Source of the DNA: Palsa-504 sp963753225
Lineage (GTDB): Bacteria > Actinomycetota > Actinomycetes > Streptosporangiales > Streptosporangiaceae
Assembly (NCBI GenBank): GCA_963753225.1
Contig: CAVWBQ010000003.1
Location: 62,001-126,000 of the forward strand
Length of the DNA stretch: 64,000 nt
Direction: 5' to 3'
Each line of letters opens with the position of its first letter. The first letter of the stretch is position 1. Position numbers and translations under genes: made by a program. This document shows, in pieces, positions 8,298 through 16,687 of the stretch. The notes under the pieces were generated by a model. The model searched no databases and had not been told where the DNA came from. It saw only the letters and a list, made by a program, of their open reading frames with translations.

Positions 8298-8406
8298 TCC
8301 CGTTTTTCAACCTCCCACAGCATGCCCTGGGGCAAAGCTGAATGTCAATTCAGGGCCGACCGGCGTGTCACTGTGCTGTAGCTCACGGTGCAACCTAGGA
8401 CGGGAG

Positions 8407-8955
8407 TTAGTCCGGAGGAGCCACCGGGATCCCGAGGCCGGGCAGCACCTGGGCGGCCGGGAGCGCGGCCAGCAGGGGACCCGGCAGCCTGAGCTTGGAT
8501 CCGCGGATCCCCGATCCGATGATCACCGAACCGCTCTTGGCCACCGTCTCGTCGACCAGGACGGGCCAGTCCGCGGGCAGGCCGACCGGCGTGATCCCGC
8601 CGTACTCCATGCCGGTGGCGGCGGTGACCGCGTCCACCGGCGCGAAGGACGCCTTGCGCGCGTCCAGGTGCCTGCGCACCAGCCCGTTGACGTCGGCCCG
8701 GGTGGTCGCGGCCACCATGCACGCCGCATAGCGGGTCTCGCCGCCCCGTTTGGCCGCGATGACCACGCAGTTCGCCGACTCCTCCAGGGTGACGCCGTAG
8801 CGCTCGCAGAACGCGGCGGTGTCCGCCAGCGCCGGGTCGATCTCGGCCACCTCGACGTCGTCGGCGCCCGGCAGGTCCCGCAGGGTCGCGGCCACAGGGG
8901 CGGCGAGCAGGTCAGGGCGGGAGAGGGCGGGCGCGAAGGCGAGCTGAAGACTCAT
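8407..8955 (-). CDS. YbaK/EbsC family aminoacyl-tRNA deacylase-like protein
   Basis: A 182-residue protein of the YbaK/prolyl-tRNA synthetase-associated domain family, which hydrolyses mischarged tRNAs such as Cys-tRNA(Pro) in trans. Family features are 'ANCVVIAAKRGGETRYAACMVAATTRADVNGLVRRHL', with Lys in 'AAKRGG', the 'EYGGITPVGLPADWPVLVDETVA' motif with its GGxxPxG signature, and 'VIIGSGIRGSKLRLPGPLLA'. The start at 8955 fits the usual family length; a longer frame reaches 9072. It is cytosolic and monocistronic, lying between the riboswitch and the divergent YbjQ-like gene. The amino-acid specificity cannot be told. Confidence 0.85.
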   Translation of the reverse strand: MSLQLAFAPALSRPDLLAAPVAATLRDLPGADDVEVAEIDPALADTAAFCERYGVTLEESANCVVIAAKRGGETRYAACMVAATTRADVNGLVRRHLDARKASFAPVDAVTAATGMEYGGITPVGLPADWPVLVDETVAKSGSVIIGSGIRGSKLRLPGPLLAALPAAQVLPGLGIPVAPPD

Positions 8956-9101
8956 GCCGCCATCCAACCAGACGCCCTGCAGGGGCCGGAGAACGCCGCC
9001 ACCAACCGGACGTTCGGCTTCGGTACCCCCGGCGCGGACGTCAGCCGGCCGGGGCGACAATAACCTCGACACACAGTCACCAGCGATATGGGAGACGGAT
9101 C

Positions 9102-9950
9102 ATGCCGCTGTTCGGTAACCAGCAGAATCAGGGCACGGCGACGTGGGAGCCGGAGGCGGCCAACGGCAGGCTCGCGCACACGGCCGGTGCCAACCCGGCG
9201 GGCGTGTTCACGTCCGACCTTTCGGTGTCGGAGTACGTGCTGCTCGGCGAGGCCGGCTTCGAGCCGCTCGGCTTCGTCGTCGGCTCCTCCATCTACCACG
9301 TCGGCCTGCAGGCAGGACGCTGGAGCCAGAACCAGGAGCTGCAGGTTCTCACCCAGGCCATGTACAACGCCAGGGAACTGGCCATGGCGCGGATGCGCGC
9401 CGAGGCCGACCACCTGGCCGCCGACGGCATCGTCGGCGTCAACCTGCGGATGCAGATGTACGCGTGGGGCCAGAGCTGCCTGGAGTTCGTCGCCACCGGC
9501 ACCGCCGTCCGCCACCTGGCCGGGCAGGGCGCGCACCGCGCGCCGGACGGCCGGGCGTTCACCTCGGACCTGTCCGCCCAGGACTTCTTCCGGCTGCTGG
9601 CGGCCGGCGCCGTACCGGTCGCGTTCGTCCTCGGCACCTGCGTTTACCACGTCGCCCACCAGGGCGTGCTCCAGTCACTGCGCCAGGCGGGCCAGAACCA
9701 GGAGATGATGCAGTTCACCCAGGGCGTCTACGAGGCCCGCGAGCTGGCGCTGACCCGGATGCAGGCCGAAGCGGCGCAGGCCAAGGCGTCCGGCATCGTG
9801 GGGGTGACGGTGGAGGTCAAGAACCACGTGTGGGGCGAGCACGCGACCGAGTTCCTGGCCACCGGGACCGCGGTCCGGCGGCTCGCCGACGAGCACAAGC
9901 TGCCCGACACCACCCCCAAGCCCACCTTCACCCTCGGCCTGGACACATGA
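9102..9950 (+). CDS. tandem YbjQ-like (heavy-metal-binding type) domain protein
   Basis: A 282-residue protein made of two repeats. Repeat one spans about residues 35-145 ('FTSDLSVSEYVLLGEAGFEPLGFVVGSSIYHVG ... QAMYNARELAMARMRAEA ... GIVGVNLRMQMYAWG') and repeat two about 148-270 with the same layout. The pattern (GxxxGSSIYHVG, then ARELAxxRMxAEA, then GIVGV) matches the YbjQ/DUF74 fold known from actinobacterial 'heavy metal-binding domain' proteins. YbjQ domains form pentamers in crystals; metal binding is by family name only. A GGAGACGG ribosome site precedes the ATG. It is an isolated gene before the IS pair. Confidence 0.75.
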   Translation: MPLFGNQQNQGTATWEPEAANGRLAHTAGANPAGVFTSDLSVSEYVLLGEAGFEPLGFVVGSSIYHVGLQAGRWSQNQELQVLTQAMYNARELAMARMRAEADHLAADGIVGVNLRMQMYAWGQSCLEFVATGTAVRHLAGQGAHRAPDGRAFTSDLSAQDFFRLLAAGAVPVAFVLGTCVYHVAHQGVLQSLRQAGQNQEMMQFTQGVYEARELALTRMQAEAAQAKASGIVGVTVEVKNHVWGEHATEFLATGTAVRRLADEHKLPDTTPKPTFTLGLDT

Positions 9951-9997
9951 CCGTCCCGCTGTGACATCACGCACCTGATGATGCGCCAGCGCATGAT

Positions 9998-10062
9998 TGG
10001 TATGCCCTTCCCCGAAAAGATCTTGGAGGAAAAGGGCTTCGTGGTTGTTTTGGTGCACTATA
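9998..10062 (+). repeat. IS flank with homology to 27546-27587
   Basis: The segment from 'AAGATC' (about 10018) to 'TTTTGGTGCACTATAG' aligns with about 27550-27587, sharing AAGATC, GG-GGA, GGGCTTC, GGT and the 16-bp TTTTGGTGCACTATAG exactly. It appears to be the end of an older repeat family into which the IS1182 elements inserted at TATA (10059-10062). Confidence 0.5.
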
Positions 10063-12041
10063 GGGCGTGTTGCAGAACTTTCGCGGCGGCGGGAGCTGGT
10101 GATCGGCTGCGCCGGTCCAGTCGCGGGTTGCGGGTCTTTGATGGCAGCGCGGGCGGCCTGTTTCGGGTGTTGCGGGTTCCCCGGTCCAGGCCCGGCGCGG
10201 CGGGAGACCGGTTCCGGGCATGCCGGACTGGCCCGGGTGACATCAGTGCTGTGGATAGTGGCGGCCGGGTGCCGGTCAGGGAAGGCTGGAGAGCCTTCGG
10301 TGGAGCAGCATCAGGTTGCTGACGGTCGCGGCCAAGGTGAGCTCGGCCTGGGCGAAGGGCAGGCCGCGCATGGAGAACCGGCGGAGCCCGATTCTGTCCT
10401 TGAGGAAGCTGAACCCGCCCTCGGACAGCGGCGCGCGGCGCCGGTAGATGTCGCGGCCCTGCCGGGTGGACAGGTTATGGGCCATCTGATCGCGGGGGTC
10501 CTGGTGCCGGCAGGCCGGGGTGTGCGGCCCGCTGCTCTCGGCCGATTCCCACGCGCCGGGGCTGATCAGCCGGTCCGGGCCAGGCGCTTCGCAGTTGTCC
10601 TTGCTGAAGTACCCGGCGTCGTAGGCCACGGTGCCGATGCGGGACCAGGCCGGGGAATGGCCGCCTGCCCGGTGCCCGGCGGCGATGGTCTGCTGCGCGG
10701 CAGTGATGGCGGCCAGCGTCGGCTTGACCTGGGCAGCGTCGTTGGCGTCCTGGGTGGCGCGGGCGGCCAGGACCAGCCCGTCGTCGGAGCGGGGGCACTG
10801 GCAGTTATAGGCCTGCACGGTGCCGTTGCGGGTGCAGTGCATCGCGCGGGAATCCGGGTCGGTGATGTTGCGCACCGGCCGGGGCGGCTTCTTGTCCCGC
10901 TTGCCCTTCCCCGTGCCGTCCCCGCCCGGCGGCCCCTGCCCGGCTCCGGCTTCTGCGGGCGCGGCGGCCCTGGCCCTTGCGGCCTTCCTGGCGGCGGCCA
11001 GCCGTTCCCGGCAGCGCCGCACCGGCGCGGCCTGCTCCGGCGGGGCGGGACGGGTGCCGCGCACGCCGCGACCGCCAGAGGCCGCGACCCGCTGGTCATA
11101 GGCGTCGCGCTTAGCCTGCTGCGCGGCGATCGCCTGCTCCAGCGCGATCTCCGCCACCGGCACCGCCACGTCCTCCGGGATCCGGCCCGGCGGCGCCTGC
11201 CCGGCCCGCGCCTTGGCCAGGTAGGCTTCCGCCTGCTGCCGGCGGGCCGCATCCTCCGCCTCGCGCGCGGCCTCCAGGTCTGCCAGGGCGGCCGCGATCC
11301 GCTCTTCCCGGGACGCCCCGCCCCATCCCTGCGGCAGCACCGCCGGGCCGCACAATCCCAGCCCCGGCAGCATCCCCCCGGCACAGCACCCGCAGCCGTC
11401 CCCGCCCTGCACGCCGGCCGCCTCGCCGTGGCCGTGCCCGTCGCAGCCGCACTCGCCGTCCGCGGCGGCGGCCTCCTCCAGCACCTTGCGGGACAGCTTC
11501 CGCAGCCCCTCCAGGGTCCGGTTGGCCTCCTTCGCCGCGTCCGCCCAGATCTTGGAGCCATCCACCGAGATCACCCGCAGCCGGCCAAGCCCCGCCACCG
11601 CGCACACATACAGCACCTGCGTGAACAGGTCCTCCAGCGGCCCGTCTTCCTCTCCGGTGCGCTGCCGGAACCGGCACAGCGTCGAATGATCCGGGGACTG
11701 GCCCGCCGACGCGATCCGGAAGCCCGCATCCGTCCGGGTGCGGTCCTCGATCTCCCGGGAGGACCGCTCCCCGCACGACATCGCGTACATCACCAGCATC
11801 GCCAGCATCCGCGGGTCATAGCCCGGCCGGCCCTTCCCCGGGCTCGTGCCGGCCTCCAGCGCCGAGGTGTCCAACTGCTGGACCACATCAACCAGGAACC
11901 AGACAAAATGATCCTTAGGCACCCACGAGCGCATATCCAGGGGCAGAAACATCGGCCGCTCCCGGTTCACCGGGAGGTACTTACGGCTCATAAACCCCAT
12001 CCTGCCAGGCAAAACATCCGGCAGGGTTTTGCGACACGCCC
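10063..12041 (-). mobile_element. IS1182-family insertion sequence, copy A
   Basis: A 1,979-bp element bounded by imperfect terminal inverted repeats: GGGCGTGTTGCAGAA at the left and, read inward from the right, GGGCGTGTCGCAAAA. TATA flanks it on both sides (10059-10062 and 12042-12045). It carries one transposase gene on the minus strand and is repeated with a 1,983-bp offset as copy B, apparently without differences. Confidence 0.92.
10276..11991 (-). CDS. IS1182 family transposase (copy A)
   Basis: A 571-residue DDE transposase. The N-terminal block 'MRSWVPKDHFVWFLVDVVQQLDTSALE', then 'GRPGYDPRMLAMLVMYAMSCGERSSREIEDR' and 'SPDHSTLCRFRQR', is typical of IS1182 (DUF772-type) transposases; the DDE region includes 'VISVDGSKIWADAAKEANRT' and 'GTVAYDAGYFSKDNCEAP', with a C-terminal 'FSFLKDRIGLRRFSMRGL'. 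A Cys/Gly-rich insert ('GECGCDGHGHGE ... GCGCCAGGM') sits mid-protein. The start at 11991 is chosen because AGGATGGGG precedes it; an ATG 9 bp upstream is possible. The gene is apparently intact, so the element may be active. Confidence 0.93.
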   Translation of the reverse strand: MSRKYLPVNRERPMFLPLDMRSWVPKDHFVWFLVDVVQQLDTSALEAGTSPGKGRPGYDPRMLAMLVMYAMSCGERSSREIEDRTRTDAGFRIASAGQSPDHSTLCRFRQRTGEEDGPLEDLFTQVLYVCAVAGLGRLRVISVDGSKIWADAAKEANRTLEGLRKLSRKVLEEAAAADGECGCDGHGHGEAAGVQGGDGCGCCAGGMLPGLGLCGPAVLPQGWGGASREERIAAALADLEAAREAEDAARRQQAEAYLAKARAGQAPPGRIPEDVAVPVAEIALEQAIAAQQAKRDAYDQRVAASGGRGVRGTRPAPPEQAAPVRRCRERLAAARKAARARAAAPAEAGAGQGPPGGDGTGKGKRDKKPPRPVRNITDPDSRAMHCTRNGTVQAYNCQCPRSDDGLVLAARATQDANDAAQVKPTLAAITAAQQTIAAGHRAGGHSPAWSRIGTVAYDAGYFSKDNCEAPGPDRLISPGAWESAESSGPHTPACRHQDPRDQMAHNLSTRQGRDIYRRRAPLSEGGFSFLKDRIGLRRFSMRGLPFAQAELTLAATVSNLMLLHRRLSSLP

Positions 12042-12045
12042 TATA

Positions 12046-14024
12046 GGGCGTGTTGCAGAACTTTCGCGGCGGCGGGAGCTGGTGATCGGCTGCGCCGGTC
12101 CAGTCGCGGGTTGCGGGTCTTTGATGGCAGCGCGGGCGGCCTGTTTCGGGTGTTGCGGGTTCCCCGGTCCAGGCCCGGCGCGGCGGGAGACCGGTTCCGG
12201 GCATGCCGGACTGGCCCGGGTGACATCAGTGCTGTGGATAGTGGCGGCCGGGTGCCGGTCAGGGAAGGCTGGAGAGCCTTCGGTGGAGCAGCATCAGGTT
12301 GCTGACGGTCGCGGCCAAGGTGAGCTCGGCCTGGGCGAAGGGCAGGCCGCGCATGGAGAACCGGCGGAGCCCGATTCTGTCCTTGAGGAAGCTGAACCCG
12401 CCCTCGGACAGCGGCGCGCGGCGCCGGTAGATGTCGCGGCCCTGCCGGGTGGACAGGTTATGGGCCATCTGATCGCGGGGGTCCTGGTGCCGGCAGGCCG
12501 GGGTGTGCGGCCCGCTGCTCTCGGCCGATTCCCACGCGCCGGGGCTGATCAGCCGGTCCGGGCCAGGCGCTTCGCAGTTGTCCTTGCTGAAGTACCCGGC
12601 GTCGTAGGCCACGGTGCCGATGCGGGACCAGGCCGGGGAATGGCCGCCTGCCCGGTGCCCGGCGGCGATGGTCTGCTGCGCGGCAGTGATGGCGGCCAGC
12701 GTCGGCTTGACCTGGGCAGCGTCGTTGGCGTCCTGGGTGGCGCGGGCGGCCAGGACCAGCCCGTCGTCGGAGCGGGGGCACTGGCAGTTATAGGCCTGCA
12801 CGGTGCCGTTGCGGGTGCAGTGCATCGCGCGGGAATCCGGGTCGGTGATGTTGCGCACCGGCCGGGGCGGCTTCTTGTCCCGCTTGCCCTTCCCCGTGCC
12901 GTCCCCGCCCGGCGGCCCCTGCCCGGCTCCGGCTTCTGCGGGCGCGGCGGCCCTGGCCCTTGCGGCCTTCCTGGCGGCGGCCAGCCGTTCCCGGCAGCGC
13001 CGCACCGGCGCGGCCTGCTCCGGCGGGGCGGGACGGGTGCCGCGCACGCCGCGACCGCCAGAGGCCGCGACCCGCTGGTCATAGGCGTCGCGCTTAGCCT
13101 GCTGCGCGGCGATCGCCTGCTCCAGCGCGATCTCCGCCACCGGCACCGCCACGTCCTCCGGGATCCGGCCCGGCGGCGCCTGCCCGGCCCGCGCCTTGGC
13201 CAGGTAGGCTTCCGCCTGCTGCCGGCGGGCCGCATCCTCCGCCTCGCGCGCGGCCTCCAGGTCTGCCAGGGCGGCCGCGATCCGCTCTTCCCGGGACGCC
13301 CCGCCCCATCCCTGCGGCAGCACCGCCGGGCCGCACAATCCCAGCCCCGGCAGCATCCCCCCGGCACAGCACCCGCAGCCGTCCCCGCCCTGCACGCCGG
13401 CCGCCTCGCCGTGGCCGTGCCCGTCGCAGCCGCACTCGCCGTCCGCGGCGGCGGCCTCCTCCAGCACCTTGCGGGACAGCTTCCGCAGCCCCTCCAGGGT
13501 CCGGTTGGCCTCCTTCGCCGCGTCCGCCCAGATCTTGGAGCCATCCACCGAGATCACCCGCAGCCGGCCAAGCCCCGCCACCGCGCACACATACAGCACC
13601 TGCGTGAACAGGTCCTCCAGCGGCCCGTCTTCCTCTCCGGTGCGCTGCCGGAACCGGCACAGCGTCGAATGATCCGGGGACTGGCCCGCCGACGCGATCC
13701 GGAAGCCCGCATCCGTCCGGGTGCGGTCCTCGATCTCCCGGGAGGACCGCTCCCCGCACGACATCGCGTACATCACCAGCATCGCCAGCATCCGCGGGTC
13801 ATAGCCCGGCCGGCCCTTCCCCGGGCTCGTGCCGGCCTCCAGCGCCGAGGTGTCCAACTGCTGGACCACATCAACCAGGAACCAGACAAAATGATCCTTA
13901 GGCACCCACGAGCGCATATCCAGGGGCAGAAACATCGGCCGCTCCCGGTTCACCGGGAGGTACTTACGGCTCATAAACCCCATCCTGCCAGGCAAAACAT
14001 CCGGCAGGGTTTTGCGACACGCCC
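12046..14024 (-). mobile_element. IS1182-family insertion sequence, copy B
   Basis: A second 1,979-bp copy directly abutting copy A through the shared TATA at 12042-12045, with TATA again at 14025-14028. Same orientation and same terminal repeats as copy A. The lack of visible divergence indicates a recent tandem insertion or duplication. Confidence 0.92.
12259..13974 (-). CDS. IS1182 family transposase (copy B)
   Basis: A 571-residue transposase identical as far as I can read to that of copy A, with the same DDE blocks, the same Cys/Gly-rich insert and the same start context. The reading frame can be extended upstream by 7 residues to 13995. Two intact identical transposase genes in tandem mean either could mobilise one element or the whole 4-kb unit. 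The dimer junction brings abutting inverted-repeat ends together, an arrangement that in several IS families is highly reactive. Confidence 0.93.
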   Translation of the reverse strand: MSRKYLPVNRERPMFLPLDMRSWVPKDHFVWFLVDVVQQLDTSALEAGTSPGKGRPGYDPRMLAMLVMYAMSCGERSSREIEDRTRTDAGFRIASAGQSPDHSTLCRFRQRTGEEDGPLEDLFTQVLYVCAVAGLGRLRVISVDGSKIWADAAKEANRTLEGLRKLSRKVLEEAAAADGECGCDGHGHGEAAGVQGGDGCGCCAGGMLPGLGLCGPAVLPQGWGGASREERIAAALADLEAAREAEDAARRQQAEAYLAKARAGQAPPGRIPEDVAVPVAEIALEQAIAAQQAKRDAYDQRVAASGGRGVRGTRPAPPEQAAPVRRCRERLAAARKAARARAAAPAEAGAGQGPPGGDGTGKGKRDKKPPRPVRNITDPDSRAMHCTRNGTVQAYNCQCPRSDDGLVLAARATQDANDAAQVKPTLAAITAAQQTIAAGHRAGGHSPAWSRIGTVAYDAGYFSKDNCEAPGPDRLISPGAWESAESSGPHTPACRHQDPRDQMAHNLSTRQGRDIYRRRAPLSEGGFSFLKDRIGLRRFSMRGLPFAQAELTLAATVSNLMLLHRRLSSLP

Positions 14025-14532
14025 TATACGGGGCTTGACTAAATCCCCCAGCCGTCCAGTTCGTCGGCTCACGATCGAGGCCACGTTCCTGCTGTGACTC
14101 ACATGAGCATAAGCCGGGCCCGCGCAGTCACGCGGCCGAGGTAGGCAACGGCAAGGGGCCGCGGGTGGCCTGGAGTCGATTGCTGTCCCGGCCCTTTGCA
14201 ACGGCGTCACCGTGCCGAGCCGGCCATATTGTCGCTATCCCGTGGCCTCACCGCCCGGGCTTCCACTGCCGGACACGACGGTCAGAGTAGGCACCACGCG
14301 GGCACAGCGGCGCTGCTGCCGCCGCGGCGCGCGGCTCTGCGCTTGCGCGGAATTACAGCGCTGGCGCGGATGAGGACCGCCATCCCCCGATGACCCGGAA
14401 GCCGGGCCCTCCTGATGTCGGGACCAAAGGCCCTTGTTCGCGGCGCCCCCGCGGCGTCCAATGTGTACGTTCGTATAAATTCGCGGTGGGGGAGTAGCGC
14501 ATCGGCGGTTACTCTCCGGAAGGCGGTGCAAG
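14025..14532. other. intergenic region with upstream operator of the PLDc_N/SHOCT gene
   Basis: This 0.5-kb stretch follows the IS pair. I see no credible gene; short frames lack ribosome sites and family features. It holds the TATA target copy at 14025-14028 and, near its right end, the operator-like block at 14457-14482. Confidence 0.6.
14457..14482. promoter_or_regulatory. operator-like block shared with 17388-17413
   Basis: The block TCCAATGTGTAC-n4-GTAyAAATTC occurs here and at 17388 with 21-22 of 26 positions identical. This copy has a near-palindromic core, TGTACGT-TCGTATA. It lies about 50 bp upstream of the gene starting at 14533. Confidence 0.65.
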
Positions 14533-14919
14533 ATGCCATTGCTCGATGTGTTCTTCAGCATGATGTGGTTCTTCCTGTGGGTCCTGTGGCTGTTCCTGCT
14601 GTTCCGGGTGATCACAGACATCTTCAGGAGCCGGGACCTGGGCGGCTGGGGCAAGGCCGGCTGGCTGGTCTTCGTGATCATCCTGCCGTTCCTGGGCGTC
14701 TTCGTGTACCTGATCGCCCGAGGCCACAAGATGACCGAGCGGGATGCTGCCCGGGCACGGGAGCAGGAACAGGCTTCCCGTGCCTACATCCAGGAGGCGG
14801 CGCACGGTAACAGCACCGCCGACGACCTCGCCAAGCTGTCTGACCTGCGTGACCGCGGGGTCATTACGGAGGCCGATTTCCAGCAGGGCAAGGACAAGAT
14901 CCTCAAGACAGCAGCCTGA
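14533..14919 (+). CDS. PLDc_N and SHOCT domain membrane protein
   Basis: A 128-residue protein. Residues 4-65 form two transmembrane helices with the phospholipase-D-nuclease N-terminal (PLDc_N) signature 'LLFRVITDIFRSRDLGGWGKAGWLVFVIILPFLGVFVYLIARG', and residues 95-128 form a SHOCT domain, 'DDLAKLSDLRDRGVITEADFQQGKDKIL'. This combination is common in actinobacteria; its function is unknown, probably a small membrane-anchored oligomerising protein. A CTCCGGAAGGCGG ribosome site precedes the ATG. The upstream operator block is shared with the desulfinase gene at 17480, suggesting co-regulation by the TetR encoded at 16688. Confidence 0.88.
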   Translation: MPLLDVFFSMMWFFLWVLWLFLLFRVITDIFRSRDLGGWGKAGWLVFVIILPFLGVFVYLIARGHKMTERDAARAREQEQASRAYIQEAAHGNSTADDLAKLSDLRDRGVITEADFQQGKDKILKTAA

Positions 14920-14948
14920 CCTGCCCGCGGCGGAATGGCTCCGGCCGG

Positions 14949-14985
14949 CAGGAGGCGGAAGCGGCACTGCCGCCTCCGGCCTCCT
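14949..14985 (+). terminator. hairpin terminator after the SHOCT gene
   Basis: CAGGAGGCGG and CCGCCTCCGGCCTCCTG arms pair with one bulge and are followed by TTTC, 30 bp past the stop codon at 14919. This is a standard position for rho-independent termination. Confidence 0.6.
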
Positions 14986-15104
14986 GTTTCCCGGCAGCGG
15001 CCGCGACAGGCCGCACCACTGATGATGAATGCCGCTCCGCGGAGCGATCCGCGTGTGCCGGACAGCGGGCCGGCGGTAGCCGGCACGTATCTGCCTGGCT
15101 GTAC

Positions 15105-15164
15105 ACGCGCTTGCTTGCGGGGGGGGGCCCTGATGACTCTTGCTTGTGGGGGTGGTCCCTGATG
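15105..15164 (+). repeat. duplicated translation-start region with a 9-codon leader frame
   Basis: Two adjacent near-copies of a segment of about 28 bp, CTTGC(T)TG-(C/T)GGGGG...CCCTGATGACT, precede the kinase gene. The first ATG (15133) opens a tiny frame, MTLACGGGP, whose stop overlaps the real ATG as TGATG (15160-15164). This looks like a local duplication of the initiation region that may act as a coupling leader. Confidence 0.55.
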
Positions 15165-16517
15165 ACTACGAAGTCCCGGCGCTGGCTTGCCCGCGCCTCG
15201 TTCGCCCTGATGCTCGCCGCCGTGGCGCTTGTGCTCGCGGTCGCTGGCTGGCGCAGCCTGACGCTGGTGGCGTTGGCCGTGATCGGCGTGTGCGCCGTGC
15301 TGGCGGGCGGGTACTGGTTCCTGGCTAACCGGGGCCTGCTGCGGTGGCTCGCGCTCGTCCTGGTGATCGCCGCGCCGGCGCTCATCCTGGTGGCGTTCGC
15401 GTGGCACCACCTGCTGTGGGTCGCCATGGTGGCGATGGCGCTGATGATCGCCGCGGCCGGGACCGCGCGGACCGCGCTGAGCGCGGAAGGCCAGGACGCG
15501 GCCATGCCCGTTGTCCCGGCGGGCCGCCCGCGGCGGCCGTTCCTGATCATGAACCCCAGATCGGGCGGGGGGAAGGTCACCAGGTTCGGTCTGAAGGACA
15601 AGGCGCAGGCGCTGGGCGCCGAGGTGGCGCTGCTGCAGGGCCCGGGGACGGTGGATGTGGCGGCGCTGGCCCGCAAGGCGGTGGCCGATGGCGCGGACCT
15701 GCTCGGCGTGGCCGGCGGGGACGGGACCCAGGCGCTGGTGGCCGGGATCGCCGCCGAGCATGGCCTGCCGTTCCTGGTGATCAGCGCCGGGACCCGCAAC
15801 CACTTCGCGCTGGACCTGGGGCTGGACCGGGAGGACCCCGCCACCTGCCTGGATGCCCTCACCGACGGGGAGGAGCTGCGGGTGGACCTGGGCGTCATCG
15901 CCGATCGCACGTTCGTGAACAATGCCTCGTTCGGCGCCTACGCCGAGGTGGTGCGCAGCCCGGCCTACCGGGACGACAAGCGGGGCACCACCTTGCAGAT
16001 GCTGCCTGAGCTGCTCAAGGGCCACCGAGGGGCCCGGCTGTCCGCCCGGGCCGGTGCCGCCAGGATCGAGGGCCCGCAGGCCCTGCTGGTCAGCAACGGC
16101 CCGTATGAGATGAGCGACGTCGCCGGGCTCGGCAGGCGCGCCCGGCTGGACGCCGGCACGCTGGGCGTGGTCGCCGTCCGGGTGGACAGCGCCCGGCAGG
16201 CGGCCGGGCTGCTGCGTCGCGGGCACGGCACGGGACTGACCACGCTCACCGCCGGCGAGGTCACCATCGACGCCGACGCCCCGCAGATCCCGGTCGGCAT
16301 CGACGGTGAGACGGTCATGCTGCCCACCCCGGTCCGCTGCGCCATCCGGCCCCGGGTGCTTCGCGTGGTCGTACCGAGGCAACGGCCCGGCGTTCCCGCC
16401 CCCAAGGCGGCCCTGGAATGGCCGCGGCTGCGGCAGCTCGCGTCCTTCCGCGCCCGGCCAGGCAGTGAGTCCCTCCCGGCCCGGCCAGGCAGGGAGCCAA
16501 GCCCGCAAGCACGGTAG
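15162..16517 (+). CDS. membrane-anchored diacylglycerol kinase family protein
   Basis: A 451-residue protein. Residues 8-105 contain about four hydrophobic helices (from 'ASFALMLAAVALVLAVAGW' on). A lipid-kinase domain follows: 'PFLIMNPRSGGGK' as the first nucleotide-binding block, the catalytic signature 'AGGDGTQALVAG', 'ISAGTRNHFALDLGL', and C-terminal strands such as 'TLTAGEVTIDADAP'. It should phosphorylate a lipid such as diacylglycerol or a sphingoid-like alcohol at the inner membrane face. The N-terminal membrane module fused to the kinase is an actinobacterial variant. The start at 15162 overlaps the stop of a 9-codon leader frame. The last 50 residues are Pro/Arg-rich. Confidence 0.87.
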   Translation: MTTKSRRWLARASFALMLAAVALVLAVAGWRSLTLVALAVIGVCAVLAGGYWFLANRGLLRWLALVLVIAAPALILVAFAWHHLLWVAMVAMALMIAAAGTARTALSAEGQDAAMPVVPAGRPRRPFLIMNPRSGGGKVTRFGLKDKAQALGAEVALLQGPGTVDVAALARKAVADGADLLGVAGGDGTQALVAGIAAEHGLPFLVISAGTRNHFALDLGLDREDPATCLDALTDGEELRVDLGVIADRTFVNNASFGAYAEVVRSPAYRDDKRGTTLQMLPELLKGHRGARLSARAGAARIEGPQALLVSNGPYEMSDVAGLGRRARLDAGTLGVVAVRVDSARQAAGLLRRGHGTGLTTLTAGEVTIDADAPQIPVGIDGETVMLPTPVRCAIRPRVLRVVVPRQRPGVPAPKAALEWPRLRQLASFRARPGSESLPARPGREPSPQAR

Positions 16518-16687
16518 AAGGCGGCGAGCTGGCTCACCCTCGGGCTTGCAGTTCGTGATCTTGAGGATCTTAGTTATTGCCGTAGGCCGGATGCCCGGTA
16601 AGGGCACATGAGCGTGCTACCAGGCTTTGATCATCCCGGGAGGCTCGCGGGCGCGTGAGCCCGTCGTGACTGCTGGAGGCATAAGGG

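Noticed and set aside
9997..14097. A 1,366-codon open frame on the plus strand spanning both IS elements
   Set aside because: It is the antisense shadow of the two transposase genes, internally duplicated because the IS is duplicated, with no ribosome site or family motif.
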